Below, piece by piece: positions 1 through 7,925 of a DNA stretch of 64,000 bases. The stretch comes from Streptomyces sporangiiformans. Its GTDB lineage: Bacteria; Actinomycetota; Actinomycetes; Streptomycetales; Streptomycetaceae. The position numbers and the translations under genes were made by a program. A model generated the notes under the pieces. It did not search any database. It was not told the origin of the DNA and worked only from the letters and a program-made list of their open reading frames with translations. The stretch spans positions 1 to 64,000 of the forward strand of contig NZ_VCHX02000348.1 of NCBI RefSeq assembly GCF_005768555.2, in the 5' to 3' direction. The stretch's first letter is position 1; every line of letters starts with the position of its first letter.

Positions 1-509
1 ACGGTGTCGTCGAGCTTGATCCGGTCCGCGCCGACCGCCTCCTCGTCCACGACGAAGCCGCCGCCCACCGAGTAGTACGTCTTGGAGAGGAGTTCCGTCC
101 CGTCGGTGTCGTACGCCCAGAGCGTCATGCCGTTCGCGTGGTACGGCAGTGCCTTGCGCCGGTGGAGGATCAGGTCGTCGTCGAAGGAGAAGGCGATTTC
201 GTGCTCGCCGAGCAGCTTGAGGAGCTTCTCCGAGCGGATCGCGTCGACGCGGTCGTCCGCCTTCTCCACGTCCACCGTCCGCGGAGACTCGCCCTCCAGG
301 CCGAGCAGGACCGCCTTCGGCGTGCCGTGGCCGTGGCCGGTCGCGCCGAGCGAGCCGTACAACTCGGCGCGCAGCGAGGCGGTGGGGGCCAGCAGGCCCT
401 CGTTACGCAGGCGGCGGGCGAACATCCGCGCCGCGCGCATCGGGCCGACCGTGTGGGAGCTGGACGGGCCGATGCCGATCGAGAAAAGGTCGAAGACCGA
501 GATGGCCAC
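1..509 (-). CDS. sdaA: L-serine ammonia-lyase, N-terminal part (runs off window)
   Basis: Deaminates L-serine to pyruvate and ammonia in the cytosol as an iron-sulfur enzyme. About 169 N-terminal residues are visible; the family is usually about 455 residues, so the C-terminal iron-sulfur half lies outside the window. The conserved start SIGIGPSSSHTVGPM occupies residues 10-24 and identifies the beta domain. I chose the GTG at 509 because GAGGAG lies just upstream and the next residues (AISVFDLFSIG) fit the family N-terminus. It lies downstream of glyA on the same strand, but a perfect hairpin separates the two, so it may be only partly co-transcribed. With glyA and gcvT/H it forms a serine/glycine disposal group. 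Confidence 0.93.
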   Translation of the reverse strand, partial: MAISVFDLFSIGIGPSSSHTVGPMRAARMFARRLRNEGLLAPTASLRAELYGSLGATGHGHGTPKAVLLGLEGESPRTVDVEKADDRVDAIRSEKLLKLLGEHEIAFSFDDDLILHRRKALPYHANGMTLWAYDTDGTELLSKTYYSVGGGFVVDEEAVGADRIKLDDT

Positions 510-541
510 GGTGACTCCTCACAACGGGGGTGGAACAGAGT

Positions 542-580
542 GGGGCACCGCGCACGCACGTTCAGGCTGCGCGGTGCCCC
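542..580 (-). terminator. Hairpin between glyA and sdaA
   Basis: A perfect 13-bp inverted repeat (GGGGCACCGCGCA and its complement) with a 13-nt loop sits in the 78-bp gap between glyA and sdaA. It has no U tract, as is common in Streptomyces. It could terminate or attenuate transcription coming from the riboswitch promoter before sdaA. Confidence 0.7.
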
Positions 581-587
581 CGAGCGG

Positions 588-1850
588 TTACTTCAGGCCG
601 GGATACAGCGGGTGCCGGCCGGCCAGGGCGGACACCCGGGCCTTCAGGGCGTCCCGGTCGTACACGGGCTTCAGCGCCTCGGCGATGATGTCCGCGACCT
701 CGGCGAAGTCCTCGGCCTCAAAGCCTCGGGTAGCCAGGGCCGGCGTTCCGATGCGCAGGCCGGAGGTGACCATCGGCGGACGCGGGTCGTTCGGGACGGC
801 GTTGCGGTTGACCGTGATGCCGACCTCGTGGAGGCGGTCCTCGGCCTGCTGCCCGTCGAGCTCGGAGTCGCGCAGGTCGACCAGGACCAGATGGACGTCC
901 GTACCGCCGGACAGGACATCGACGCCGACGGACTTGACGTCGTCCTGGACCAGGCGCTCGGCGAGAATCCGCGCGCCGTCCAGCGTCCGCCGCTGCCGCT
1001 CCTTGAAGTCCTCCGAGGCCGCGACCTTGAACGAGACGGCCTTGGCCGCGATGACATGCTCCAGCGGGCCGCCCTGCTGACCCGGGAAGACGGCCGAGTT
1101 GATCTTCTTCGCCAGCTCCGCCGTGGACAGGATCACGCCACCGCGCGGGCCGCCCAGCGTCTTGTGCGTCGTGGTCGTGACCACGTGCGCGTGCGGGACG
1201 GGGTTCGGGTGCAGGCCCGCCGCCACCAGACCCGCGAAGTGCGCCATGTCCACCATCAGATACGCGCCGACCTCGTCGGCGATCCGGCGGAACGCGGCGA
1301 AGTCCAGCTGACGCGGGTAGGCCGACCAGCCGGCCACGATCAGCTTCGGCTTGGACTCCTTGGCGAGGCGCTCGACCTCGGCCATGTCGACCTGGCCGGT
1401 CGCGTCGTCCACGTGGTACGCGACCACGTTGTAGAGCTTGCCGGAGAAGTTGATCTTCATGCCGTGGGTCAGGTGGCCACCGTGCGCGAGGTTCAGGCCC
1501 ATGATCGTGTCGCCGGGCTTGAGCAGGGCGAACATCGCGGCGGCGTTGGCCTGGGCGCCCGAGTGCGGCTGCACGTTGGCGTGTTCGGCGCCGAAGAGCT
1601 CCTTGACGCGGTCGACGGCGATCTGCTCGACCACGTCGACGTGCTCGCAGCCGCCGTAGTAGCGGCGGCCCGGGTAACCCTCGGCGTACTTGTTGGTGAG
1701 TACGGAGCCCTGGGCCTCCATGACCGCCACCGGAGCGAAGTTCTCCGACGCGATCATCTCCAGGGTGGACTGCTGACGGTTCAGCTCGGCGTCGACGGCG
1801 GCGGCGACGTCCGGGTCGAGTTCAGAGAGGGGCTGGTTCAGAAGCGACAT
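588..1850 (-). CDS. glyA: Serine hydroxymethyltransferase
   Basis: Interconverts serine plus tetrahydrofolate with glycine plus 5,10-methylene-tetrahydrofolate; cytosolic and PLP-dependent. The 420-residue length is normal for the family. The PLP lysine is about residue 230 in the motif VVTTTTHKTLGGPRGG, and the substrate-site EMIASENFAP occurs at residues 31-40. The ATG at 1850 is preceded by an AGGA sequence (AGGACTCCTGACCG on the coding strand). It starts 13 bp after gcvH, so the two are surely one transcript. Together with GcvT/GcvH it converts glycine to serine, and SdaA downstream can turn the serine into pyruvate. Confidence 0.98.
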   Translation of the reverse strand: MSLLNQPLSELDPDVAAAVDAELNRQQSTLEMIASENFAPVAVMEAQGSVLTNKYAEGYPGRRYYGGCEHVDVVEQIAVDRVKELFGAEHANVQPHSGAQANAAAMFALLKPGDTIMGLNLAHGGHLTHGMKINFSGKLYNVVAYHVDDATGQVDMAEVERLAKESKPKLIVAGWSAYPRQLDFAAFRRIADEVGAYLMVDMAHFAGLVAAGLHPNPVPHAHVVTTTTHKTLGGPRGGVILSTAELAKKINSAVFPGQQGGPLEHVIAAKAVSFKVAASEDFKERQRRTLDGARILAERLVQDDVKSVGVDVLSGGTDVHLVLVDLRDSELDGQQAEDRLHEVGITVNRNAVPNDPRPPMVTSGLRIGTPALATRGFEAEDFAEVADIIAEALKPVYDRDALKARVSALAGRHPLYPGLK

Positions 1851-1863
1851 CGGTCAGGAGTCC

Positions 1864-2241
1864 TCAAGATCCGGAGAATTCGGTGTACTCGTCCGCGGAG
1901 AGCAGGTCCTTGGGCTCCTGCGCGATGCGAACCTTGAACAGCCAGCCGCCTTCGAACGGGGCGGTGTTCACCAGCGCGGGGTCGTCCACGACGTCCTGGT
2001 TGATCTCCGTGATCTCACCGGACACCGGCGAGTACAGATCGCTCACCGACTTCGTCGACTCCAGCTCGCCGCAGGTCTCGCCCTCGGTCACCGTGGTGCC
2101 GACCTCGGGGAGCTGGGCGTAGACGACGTCGCCGAGCGCGTTGGCCGCGAACTCGGTGATGCCGACCGTCGCGACGCCGTCCTCGGCGGCCGACAGCCAC
2201 TCGTGCTCCTTGCTGTAACGCAGCTGCTGGGGGTTGCTCAT
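1864..2241 (-). CDS. gcvH: Glycine cleavage system H protein
   Basis: Lipoyl carrier that shuttles the methylamine intermediate between the P, T and L proteins of the glycine cleavage complex. It is 125 residues, typical for the family. The lipoylated lysine is about residue 64 in GELESTKSVSDLYSP, and the N-terminus LRYSKEHEWL is canonical. It lies about 127 bp downstream of gcvT and 13 bp upstream of glyA. The P protein gene is absent from this neighbourhood and must be elsewhere in the genome. Confidence 0.97.
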   Translation of the reverse strand: MSNPQQLRYSKEHEWLSAAEDGVATVGITEFAANALGDVVYAQLPEVGTTVTEGETCGELESTKSVSDLYSPVSGEITEINQDVVDDPALVNTAPFEGGWLFKVRIAQEPKDLLSADEYTEFSGS

Positions 2242-2368
2242 GGCCTGAATTCTCCTGTACGCGAGAGAGTGCTGATGAACGGGTGGGCTGGTGAGACGCC
2301 CTTTGCGCTACGAGGCGGCACACGGGGTCGCACGTCACGTCGGCGCGCCGGCGACCCCGATGCCGGGA

Positions 2369-3499
2369 CTACTTGCGGCGCTTGTAGAAGGGCAACGCCA
2401 CGACCTCGTACGGCTCGTGACTGCCCCGGATGTCCACGCCGACACCGGGCGTGCCGGGCGCGGCGTGCTCGGCGTCGACGTACGCCATCGCGATCGGCTT
2501 GCCGAGCGTGGGCGAGGGCGCGCCCGAGGTGACCTCGCCGACGACCTCGCCGCCGGCGACGACCGGGTATCCGGCGCGCGGGACGCGGCGGCCCTCGGCG
2601 ATCAGACCGACAAGGACACGCGGGGGGTTCTCCTGGGCCCTGGAGGCGGCCTCGGCGAGCGCCTCGCGCCCCACGAAGTCGCCCTCCTTCTCGAACTTCA
2701 CGACCCGGCCAAGCCCCGCGTCGAACGGCGTCAGCGAGGTGCTCAGCTCATGCCCGTACAGCGGCATGCCCGCCTCCAGGCGCAGGGTGTCGCGGCAGGA
2801 CAGCCCGCAGGGGACCAGGCCCGCCGAGGAGCCCGCCTCCGTCAGCGCCTGCCACAGCTTCTCCGCGTCGGCCGGGGAGACGAACAGCTCGAAGCCGTCC
2901 TCGCCGGTGTAGCCGGTGCGGGCGATCAGGGCCGGGACGCCCGCGACCGTGCCGGGCAGGCCCGCGTAGTACTTCAGGCCCTCCAGGCCGGCGTCGGTCA
3001 GCGACTTGAGGATGCCAGGGGACTCGGGGCCCTGGATGGCGAGCAGCGCGTACGCGTCGCGGTCGTCGCGCACGGCGGCGTCGAAGCCGGCGGCGCGCTC
3101 GGTCAGGGCGTCCAGCACGACCTGGGCGTTGGAGGCGTTGGCGACGACCATGTACTCGCTCTCCCCGAGCCGGTACACGATCAGGTCGTCGAGGATGCCG
3201 CCGTCGGCCCGGCAGATCATGGTGTAGCGGGCGCGGCCCACGCCGACCGAGGAGAGGTTGCCGACCAGCGCGTGGTCGAGGAGCCGGCCGGCCTGGGGAC
3301 CGGTGACGGTGATCTCGCCCATGTGGGAGAGGTCGAAGAGGCCGGCCTTGGTGCGGACGGCGATGTGTTCGTCCCGCTCGGAGCCGTACCGCAGGGGCAT
3401 GTCCCAGCCGGCGAAGTCGGTCATCGTCGCGCCGAGGACACGATGCAGGGCATCGAGCGCGGTGCGCCGTGGTGTGAGGGGCGCGGCGTTACTGCTCAT
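2369..3499 (-). CDS. gcvT: Glycine cleavage system aminomethyltransferase (T protein)
   Basis: Transfers the methylene carbon from the H-protein-bound intermediate to tetrahydrofolate and releases ammonia. It is 376 residues, normal for GcvT. Visible family blocks include FAGWDMPLRYG near the N-terminus, YTMICRADGGILDDLIVYR in the middle and TGYTGEDGFELF, followed by a C-terminal barrel ending FYKRRK. The frame remains open 15 codons upstream of 3499, but the ATG at 3499 (MSSNAAPL) is the better start because the extension would run into the riboswitch expression platform. It is the first gene of the operon and is directly controlled by the tandem glycine aptamers. Confidence 0.96.
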   Translation of the reverse strand: MSSNAAPLTPRRTALDALHRVLGATMTDFAGWDMPLRYGSERDEHIAVRTKAGLFDLSHMGEITVTGPQAGRLLDHALVGNLSSVGVGRARYTMICRADGGILDDLIVYRLGESEYMVVANASNAQVVLDALTERAAGFDAAVRDDRDAYALLAIQGPESPGILKSLTDAGLEGLKYYAGLPGTVAGVPALIARTGYTGEDGFELFVSPADAEKLWQALTEAGSSAGLVPCGLSCRDTLRLEAGMPLYGHELSTSLTPFDAGLGRVVKFEKEGDFVGREALAEAASRAQENPPRVLVGLIAEGRRVPRAGYPVVAGGEVVGEVTSGAPSPTLGKPIAMAYVDAEHAAPGTPGVGVDIRGSHEPYEVVALPFYKRRK

Positions 3500-3544
3500 C
3501 GGTTCTGCTCCCAGGGCATGACAGGCGAGGTCGTTCCTCCCCAT

Positions 3545-3740
3545 CTGTCATCGGAACCTGAGAGGTTCGCCATGACCGTCGGTAGTCGGCGGTCACGGTT
3601 TGCACCTTGGGTGGAGCCACTGGACAGCGGCCCGCTTTTCAGATGTGCCTCGCCCGCGCGGTAACGGGGCCTGAGAGATTCAAGGGAGGGACTTGCTCCT
3701 TCGGCGCCCGGGTACCCGTACCCGGAACTCTCCCGCGCGG
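3545..3740 (-). promoter_or_regulatory. Tandem glycine riboswitch upstream of gcvT
   Basis: Read on the minus strand, this leader has two consecutive glycine aptamers. The first runs from about 3740 to 3660: GGGAGAGTTCC, then CGCCGAAGGAGCAAGTCC, then AATCTCTCAGGCCCCG. The second runs from about 3655 to 3545: GGCGAGGC, then CACCCAAGGTGCAAACC, then GAACCTCTCAGGTTCCG and the closing GACAGA. The conserved CGAAGGAGCAA / CCAAGGTGCAAA cores and the paired CTCTCAGG elements are diagnostic of the gcvT RNA class. It should switch on gcvT-gcvH-glyA when glycine is high. Confidence 0.95.
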
Positions 3741-3811
3741 ATTCAAGCGGCCGGTATGCAGTTGGCGCGCACATCATTGCACGCCTGGGTGCGGCACGGC
3801 AGGGGGACCTT

Positions 3812-3827
3812 TCACAGTGATCTGTGA
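3812..3827. promoter_or_regulatory. Perfect palindrome in the divergent gcvT / ATPase promoter region
   Basis: TCACAG-TGAT-CTGTGA is a perfect 6+6 bp inverted repeat in the 190-bp gap between the gcv riboswitch and the gene starting at 3933. It has the size and symmetry of a dimeric repressor site. The orientation of the arms (TCACA before TGTGA) is opposite to a CRP site. The binding factor is not known. Confidence 0.4.
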
Positions 3828-3932
3828 CGGGGCTGTGGCAGGACGAGTACCAAAATGACAGGTGGCACGCATTACCTTCTCTTTACACTCGACGGGGATG
3901 GGTCTCCCGACCCCAAGGGGAGGACGATCAGC

Positions 3933-4601
3933 GTGAACAGGACCACGGTGTATGCGACAGGTACGGCCGTCGCACTGCCCAAGCAGCCCGCTGCCCCGGC
4001 CAGGGAGGCGTGCGGCCCGCTCCCGGCGCCCGTCGTCCGCGATCTGCGGGACCGCGCGGGACACAGTCCGCACGGCCTCCGCTTCGGCGCGGCCGACCTG
4101 GTCGTGGTCACGGGCCTCCCGGGCAGCGGCAAGTCGACCCTGATGCGCCGCGCCGTGACGGGCCTCCGTATCGACTCGCAGGACACCCGCGACCGTTGGG
4201 ACCGCCGGCTGTCCCGCTTCGTGCCGTACGCGATCTACCGCCCCCTCGTGCGGGCCGCGCACTACGCGGGCCTGCGCCGCGCCCTGCGCTCCGGCGAGGG
4301 CGTCGTCGTGCACGACTGCGGCACACAGGCCTGGGTGCGCAACTGGATCGCTCGCGAAGCCAGGCGCCGGGGCGGCACGCTGCACCTGCTGCTGCTCGAC
4401 GTCCCGCCGGACACCGCGCTGGACGGCCAGCGCGAGCGCGGCCGCGGCGTCTCGCGATACGCCTTCGCCCGGCACCGCGGCGCGGTCGCCCGGCTGTTGC
4501 GCTCCGTCGAGGAGGGCGACCTGCCGGAGGGATGCGGCTCGGCCGTCCTCGTCGACCGTGCCGCGGCGGACGTGCTGCGGCGGATCGACTTCGGTGACTG
4601 A
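3933..4601 (+). CDS. P-loop ATP-binding kinase-like protein (AAA/zeta-toxin-like)
   Basis: A soluble 222-residue protein with a Walker A motif GLPGSGKST at about residues 61-69, followed by a short-chain nucleotide-kinase-like fold (RIDSQDTRDRW, then VVHDCGTQAW and LHLLLLDVPPDTALDGQ). Small P-loop proteins of this type are annotated as AAA ATPases or zeta/polynucleotide-kinase-like; the substrate cannot be told from sequence. The GTG at 3933 is chosen because GGGGAGG ends 9 bp upstream; the frame is also open from 3855, which lacks a ribosome site. It is transcribed away from gcvT and followed by the sseB-like genes. It is probably conserved in Streptomyces at this position. Confidence 0.8.
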   Translation: MNRTTVYATGTAVALPKQPAAPAREACGPLPAPVVRDLRDRAGHSPHGLRFGAADLVVVTGLPGSGKSTLMRRAVTGLRIDSQDTRDRWDRRLSRFVPYAIYRPLVRAAHYAGLRRALRSGEGVVVHDCGTQAWVRNWIAREARRRGGTLHLLLLDVPPDTALDGQRERGRGVSRYAFARHRGAVARLLRSVEEGDLPEGCGSAVLVDRAAADVLRRIDFGD

Positions 4602-4694
4602 GCCCCTTCGGCGACGGAACGCCACTGGACGCCGCGTGGGGTGAAAGCTCCGCAGGCGATAGGGTTTACCCCCATCAGCAGAGGTTCCGAGCAG

Positions 4695-5483
4695 ATGGTT
4701 ACGCAGATGGACATACCGGTACAGGCACACCCTCACCCGCATGCCGGCTGGCCCGGCAACGCGCTGGAGGAGGTGCTCGCCGCGTCCCTCGGCGCTCCCG
4801 TGGGGCCCTCGGCGGGTGCCCGCATCGTGGAGGTCCTCGGGCGCAGCTTCCTCTGGGTCCCGCTGCCCAATGGCGGCGGCCCGCACAGCGGCCCGCTCGA
4901 CCTGCCGATGATGGAGCTCGACGGCCAGGCCTACGTTCCGGTCTTCAGCTCGGAGCAGCAGTTCCGGCAGATCGTGGGCGACCACATGTCGTACACGATC
5001 GCGCCCGCCGTGGAGTTCGCGCGCGGACTGCCGCCGCGGGTGGGCATCGCGGTGAACCCGGACGGCACGGTCGGTGTGCCCCTGCCGCCGCCCGCCGTCG
5101 CCGCGTTGTGCCGCGCCGGACGGACCGAGCTGGACGGGCCCGCGAGCGGCGGCCGGGTGCGGCTGTTCGAGCCCGACTGGCAGGAGGACCCGGTGGACTT
5201 CCTGGCCGCCGCCTCCGCCGAGTTCGCGGCAACCGGTGTCGTGCTGAGCGCCCGCCGCTGCCTGGCGAGCATCGAGGGGGACGACCCGGTGATGTTCATC
5301 GGCGTCGAACTGATCTCCTGGGACGAGGGCGTGCGTGCGCTCCCGTTGGACGCCCTGGGACGGGCGCTCGCCCGGGTGCCGGTGGCGCTGCCGGTGAACC
5401 TCGTGTTCCTCGACGTCGCGCAGGACCCGGTGGGCGACTGGATGCGCGCCCGCGTGCGCCCCTTCCATCGGCACGGACACTGA
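4695..5483 (+). CDS. SseB-family protein (enhanced serine sensitivity-like)
   Basis: A 262-residue cytosolic protein resembling SseB, which in E. coli alters serine sensitivity. The N-terminal SseB domain (about residues 20-140) shows GNALEEVLAAS, GRSFLWVPLPN and AYVPVFSSEQQFRQ, and a C-terminal SseB domain ends near GDWMRARVRPF. The ATG at 4695 is preceded by AGAGGTT; an in-frame codon at 4641 lacks a good ribosome site. A second SseB-like gene follows at 5736, and serine/glycine genes lie next to both, which fits a serine-related role, but the biochemical activity is unknown. Confidence 0.82.
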   Translation: MVTQMDIPVQAHPHPHAGWPGNALEEVLAASLGAPVGPSAGARIVEVLGRSFLWVPLPNGGGPHSGPLDLPMMELDGQAYVPVFSSEQQFRQIVGDHMSYTIAPAVEFARGLPPRVGIAVNPDGTVGVPLPPPAVAALCRAGRTELDGPASGGRVRLFEPDWQEDPVDFLAAASAEFAATGVVLSARRCLASIEGDDPVMFIGVELISWDEGVRALPLDALGRALARVPVALPVNLVFLDVAQDPVGDWMRARVRPFHRHGH

Positions 5484-5551
5484 CGCCACGGGGGCACAGC
5501 CGCGGCCGCGTGCGCCGAGCCGCTGTCAGGATGGCGACCTAAGCTGGTTTC

Positions 5552-5656
5552 ATGGCTCGGTCGGGGTTGGGGGTCTTTCACTCGGGGGTCCGGCCCAACG
5601 GCTGAGGCGCCAGTGAGTGCATCGGCCCCCGGACGATGCAGAATGGCTCGGTCGGG
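5552..5656. repeat. Pair of 14-bp direct repeats between the two SseB-like genes
   Basis: ATGGCTCGGTCGGG occurs at 5552-5565 and again at 5643-5656 in the 250-bp non-coding gap. No gene is supported between them. They could be paired regulator half-sites or a relic of duplication. Confidence 0.5.
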
Positions 5657-5735
5657 TGGTGCGCGCTTCAATTACATGACGCACGCCGGGCCTGTGGGGC
5701 ATGTTGACGGGTATGTCGCGAAGGGGCGGTAGAGG

Positions 5736-6515
5736 GTGAGCGCGTCGGGCACAGCCGCGGCCGGGCAGGTCGAGCACATGCTGCGCCAGGTGACGCCCGG
5801 GCGTTACGACGCCTACGAGGCGCTCCTGCGGGCGCTCGCGACGCCCTCCGCGGGTCAGGTCTGGATGCTTCTCTGGCACGGCCAGGCCGGCTCGCCGGAC
5901 GCCCAGTACGGGAACATGGAGGTGGAGGGCTTCGGTTACGCGCCCTGCGTCACCTCCGCCCAGGAACTCTCGGCGAGCGGCTGGAACCGTTCGTACGAGG
6001 TCGTCGACGGCCTCGACGTGGCCCGCACCCTCTACCCCGACCACTACGGCCTCTGGCTGAATCCGCACGCGCCCGGCGGTGGCGTCGGCATCCCCTGGCT
6101 GGACCTGCGCCGCATCGCCACCGGCCTGGAGCGGCAGCCCGCGGGTCCGCTCCGGATGGCCGAACCGGGCATCGAACTCCCGCAGTTCTACGCTCTGCTC
6201 GCGCAGAACGCGCATCGCACCGCCGCCGTGCGCTCGCTGCGCCGAGCCTGGGTGCAGCCGGCGCTCGGGGCGCCGTATCTCGCCATCGGCCTCGATGTGT
6301 ACGACACCAGTCCGCCCGCCGTGGACTCGGTACGGGCGATGATGCAGCAGTCCATCGGCGCCGTGCCCGACGGGCTGCCGGTATCGACCGTCGCGATGTC
6401 CGACGGGTACGACCCGGTGGCCATGTGGATGCGGGCCAACGCGCGGCCGTTCTACGACCGGGAGGCCCATGCGGCCCCCGCCCCGGCCACAGGTGGCTTC
6501 CCGGGCACGTACTGA
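5736..6515 (+). CDS. SseB-family protein, second copy
   Basis: A 259-residue soluble protein with the same overall architecture as its upstream neighbour: an N-terminal SseB-like domain and a C-terminal segment VAMSDGYDPVAMWMRANARPF that matches the end of the first protein (GDWMRARVRPF). Overall similarity between the two is low, so this is an old divergence rather than a recent copy. Start at GTG 5736 with AAGGGGCGGTAGAG immediately upstream. It ends just before a 10-bp hairpin. Function is unknown beyond family membership; proximity to glyA/sdaA hints at serine physiology. Confidence 0.78.
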   Translation: MSASGTAAAGQVEHMLRQVTPGRYDAYEALLRALATPSAGQVWMLLWHGQAGSPDAQYGNMEVEGFGYAPCVTSAQELSASGWNRSYEVVDGLDVARTLYPDHYGLWLNPHAPGGGVGIPWLDLRRIATGLERQPAGPLRMAEPGIELPQFYALLAQNAHRTAAVRSLRRAWVQPALGAPYLAIGLDVYDTSPPAVDSVRAMMQQSIGAVPDGLPVSTVAMSDGYDPVAMWMRANARPFYDREAHAAPAPATGGFPGTY

Positions 6516-6853
6516 GCCCGCTCCGCCGTCTTCCCCTCGAAAACCGCTTGCACCACTCGCCACGAGTCACCGCGCGTAGATTGTCCAAATCTACGCGGGT
6601 AAATGGGGTAGTGATCCCCTTACGCCCCAACTATCCCCCGTCCGCCACCCGTTATCGGCAGTCCGGATAACGGAACACCCCAGACAGCATCACGGTTAGG
6701 CATCCATTCACCGCCAAGTCTGGCAACAGATCGCTGAACCGTTGAAGACTCCGGCTCCAGGGGTGTTCTCCCCTGCGTTCGACAGACTGATCACGCCGCT
6801 ACCGCGGCAAGTGGGGGCCGGCTACCGCCGGTTTGAGAGGGGTCGCTGCCACG
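6516..6853. other. 338-bp intergenic region before the peptide transporter operon
   Basis: No convincing gene is present. It contains the hairpin at 6573-6597 and a second inverted repeat, CCGTTATC (6649-6656) with GATAACGG (6666-6673), a plausible operator for the transporter operon. The region from 6660 to 6750 is locally AT-richer and is the best place for the operon promoter. Confidence 0.5.
6573..6597 (+). terminator. Hairpin downstream of the second SseB-like gene
   Basis: A perfect 10-bp inverted repeat, CGCGTAGATT-GTCCA-AATCTACGCG, lies 57 bp after the stop codon. No U tract is present. It is the likely 3' end of the sseB-like transcript. Confidence 0.6.
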
Positions 6854-7864
6854 ATGACGGCACCATTGCACGAGCCGACCGCGGAAGCGGCCCCGAGTGC
6901 TGCCGAGGAGGCGGCGACAGCCGGCTCCGCCGAGGCCAAGTCGGTACAGGGGCGTTCCCTCGGCCGGATCGCCTGGGAGCGCCTCAAGCGCGACAAACTG
7001 GCTCTCACGGGCGGCGTCGTCGTCCTCGTCCTGATCGCGATCGCGTTGCTCGCACCGGTGATCACGAACCTGGTCGGGCAGGACCCCGAGACGCACCACG
7101 AGGACCTGATCGACCCTCTCTTCTCGACTCCCAAGGGGTCGTTGGGCGGCATCAGCGGGGACCACCTCTTCGGTGTCGAACCGGTCAACGGGCGCGACGT
7201 GTTCGCCCGCATCGTCTACGGCGCCCGTATCTCGCTCCTGGTCGGCTTCCTGTCCGCCCTGGTCGCGGTCGTGATCGGCACGGTTCTCGGTGTCCTCGCC
7301 GGCTACTTCGGCGGCTGGCTGGACGCCCTCATCAGCCGGGTGATGGACGGTCTGCTGGCGTTCCCGCAGCTGCTGTTCATCATCGCGCTGGTCTCGGTCA
7401 TGCCGAACGAGATGCTGGGTCTCACCGGCACCGGCGTGCGCCTCTTCGTGATGATCCTGGTGATCGGCTTCTTCGGCTGGCCCTATGTCGGACGTGTGGT
7501 GCGCGGCCAGACGCTCTCGCTGCGTGAGCGCGAGTACGTCGAAGCGGCCCGCAGCCTGGGCGCCGGGCGGCTGTACATCCTGTTCAAGGAGCTGCTGCCC
7601 AACCTCGTCGCGCCCATCATCGTCTACACGACGATGATGATCCCGACCAACATCCTCACCGAAGCGGCGCTCAGCTTCCTGGGCGTGGGCGTCAAGCCGC
7701 CCACGGCCTCCTGGGGACAGATGCTTTCCTCCGCGGTGGACTACTACGACTCGGACCCCATGTACATGGTGATCCCGGGTGTAGCGATCTTCATCACCGT
7801 GCTTGCCTTCAACCTTTTCGGCGACGGCGTACGCGATGCGCTGGACCCGAAGGGTTCTCGCTGA
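6854..7864 (+). CDS. Peptide/oligopeptide ABC transporter permease (DppC/OppC type)
   Basis: One of two membrane subunits that import di- or oligopeptides. It is 336 residues. An N-terminal cytoplasmic stretch is followed by TM1 at about residues 52-76 (LALTGGVVVLVLIAIALLAP) and then a BPD_transp_1 core with five further helices. The EAA loop that docks the ATPase reads YVEAARSLGAGRLYILFKEL. The ATG at 6854 (MTAPLHEP) has GAGAGGGG upstream; the frame also opens at a TTG at 6833. It is the first gene of a five-gene operon: permease, binding protein, permease and two ATPases. Placing the C-type permease before the binding protein is unusual for Opp operons but, from memory, conserved at this Streptomyces locus. 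Confidence 0.92.
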   Translation: MTAPLHEPTAEAAPSAAEEAATAGSAEAKSVQGRSLGRIAWERLKRDKLALTGGVVVLVLIAIALLAPVITNLVGQDPETHHEDLIDPLFSTPKGSLGGISGDHLFGVEPVNGRDVFARIVYGARISLLVGFLSALVAVVIGTVLGVLAGYFGGWLDALISRVMDGLLAFPQLLFIIALVSVMPNEMLGLTGTGVRLFVMILVIGFFGWPYVGRVVRGQTLSLREREYVEAARSLGAGRLYILFKELLPNLVAPIIVYTTMMIPTNILTEAALSFLGVGVKPPTASWGQMLSSAVDYYDSDPMYMVIPGVAIFITVLAFNLFGDGVRDALDPKGSR

Positions 7865-7925
7865 ACTGCCGTACCCCCAGGGCCCGTCACCCATCGGCGG
7901 GCCGCTACACACACGGAGGATCCGA

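Noticed and set aside
3812..3827. CRP-binding site
   Set aside because: The half-sites are in the reverse order of the CRP consensus (TCACA before TGTGA).
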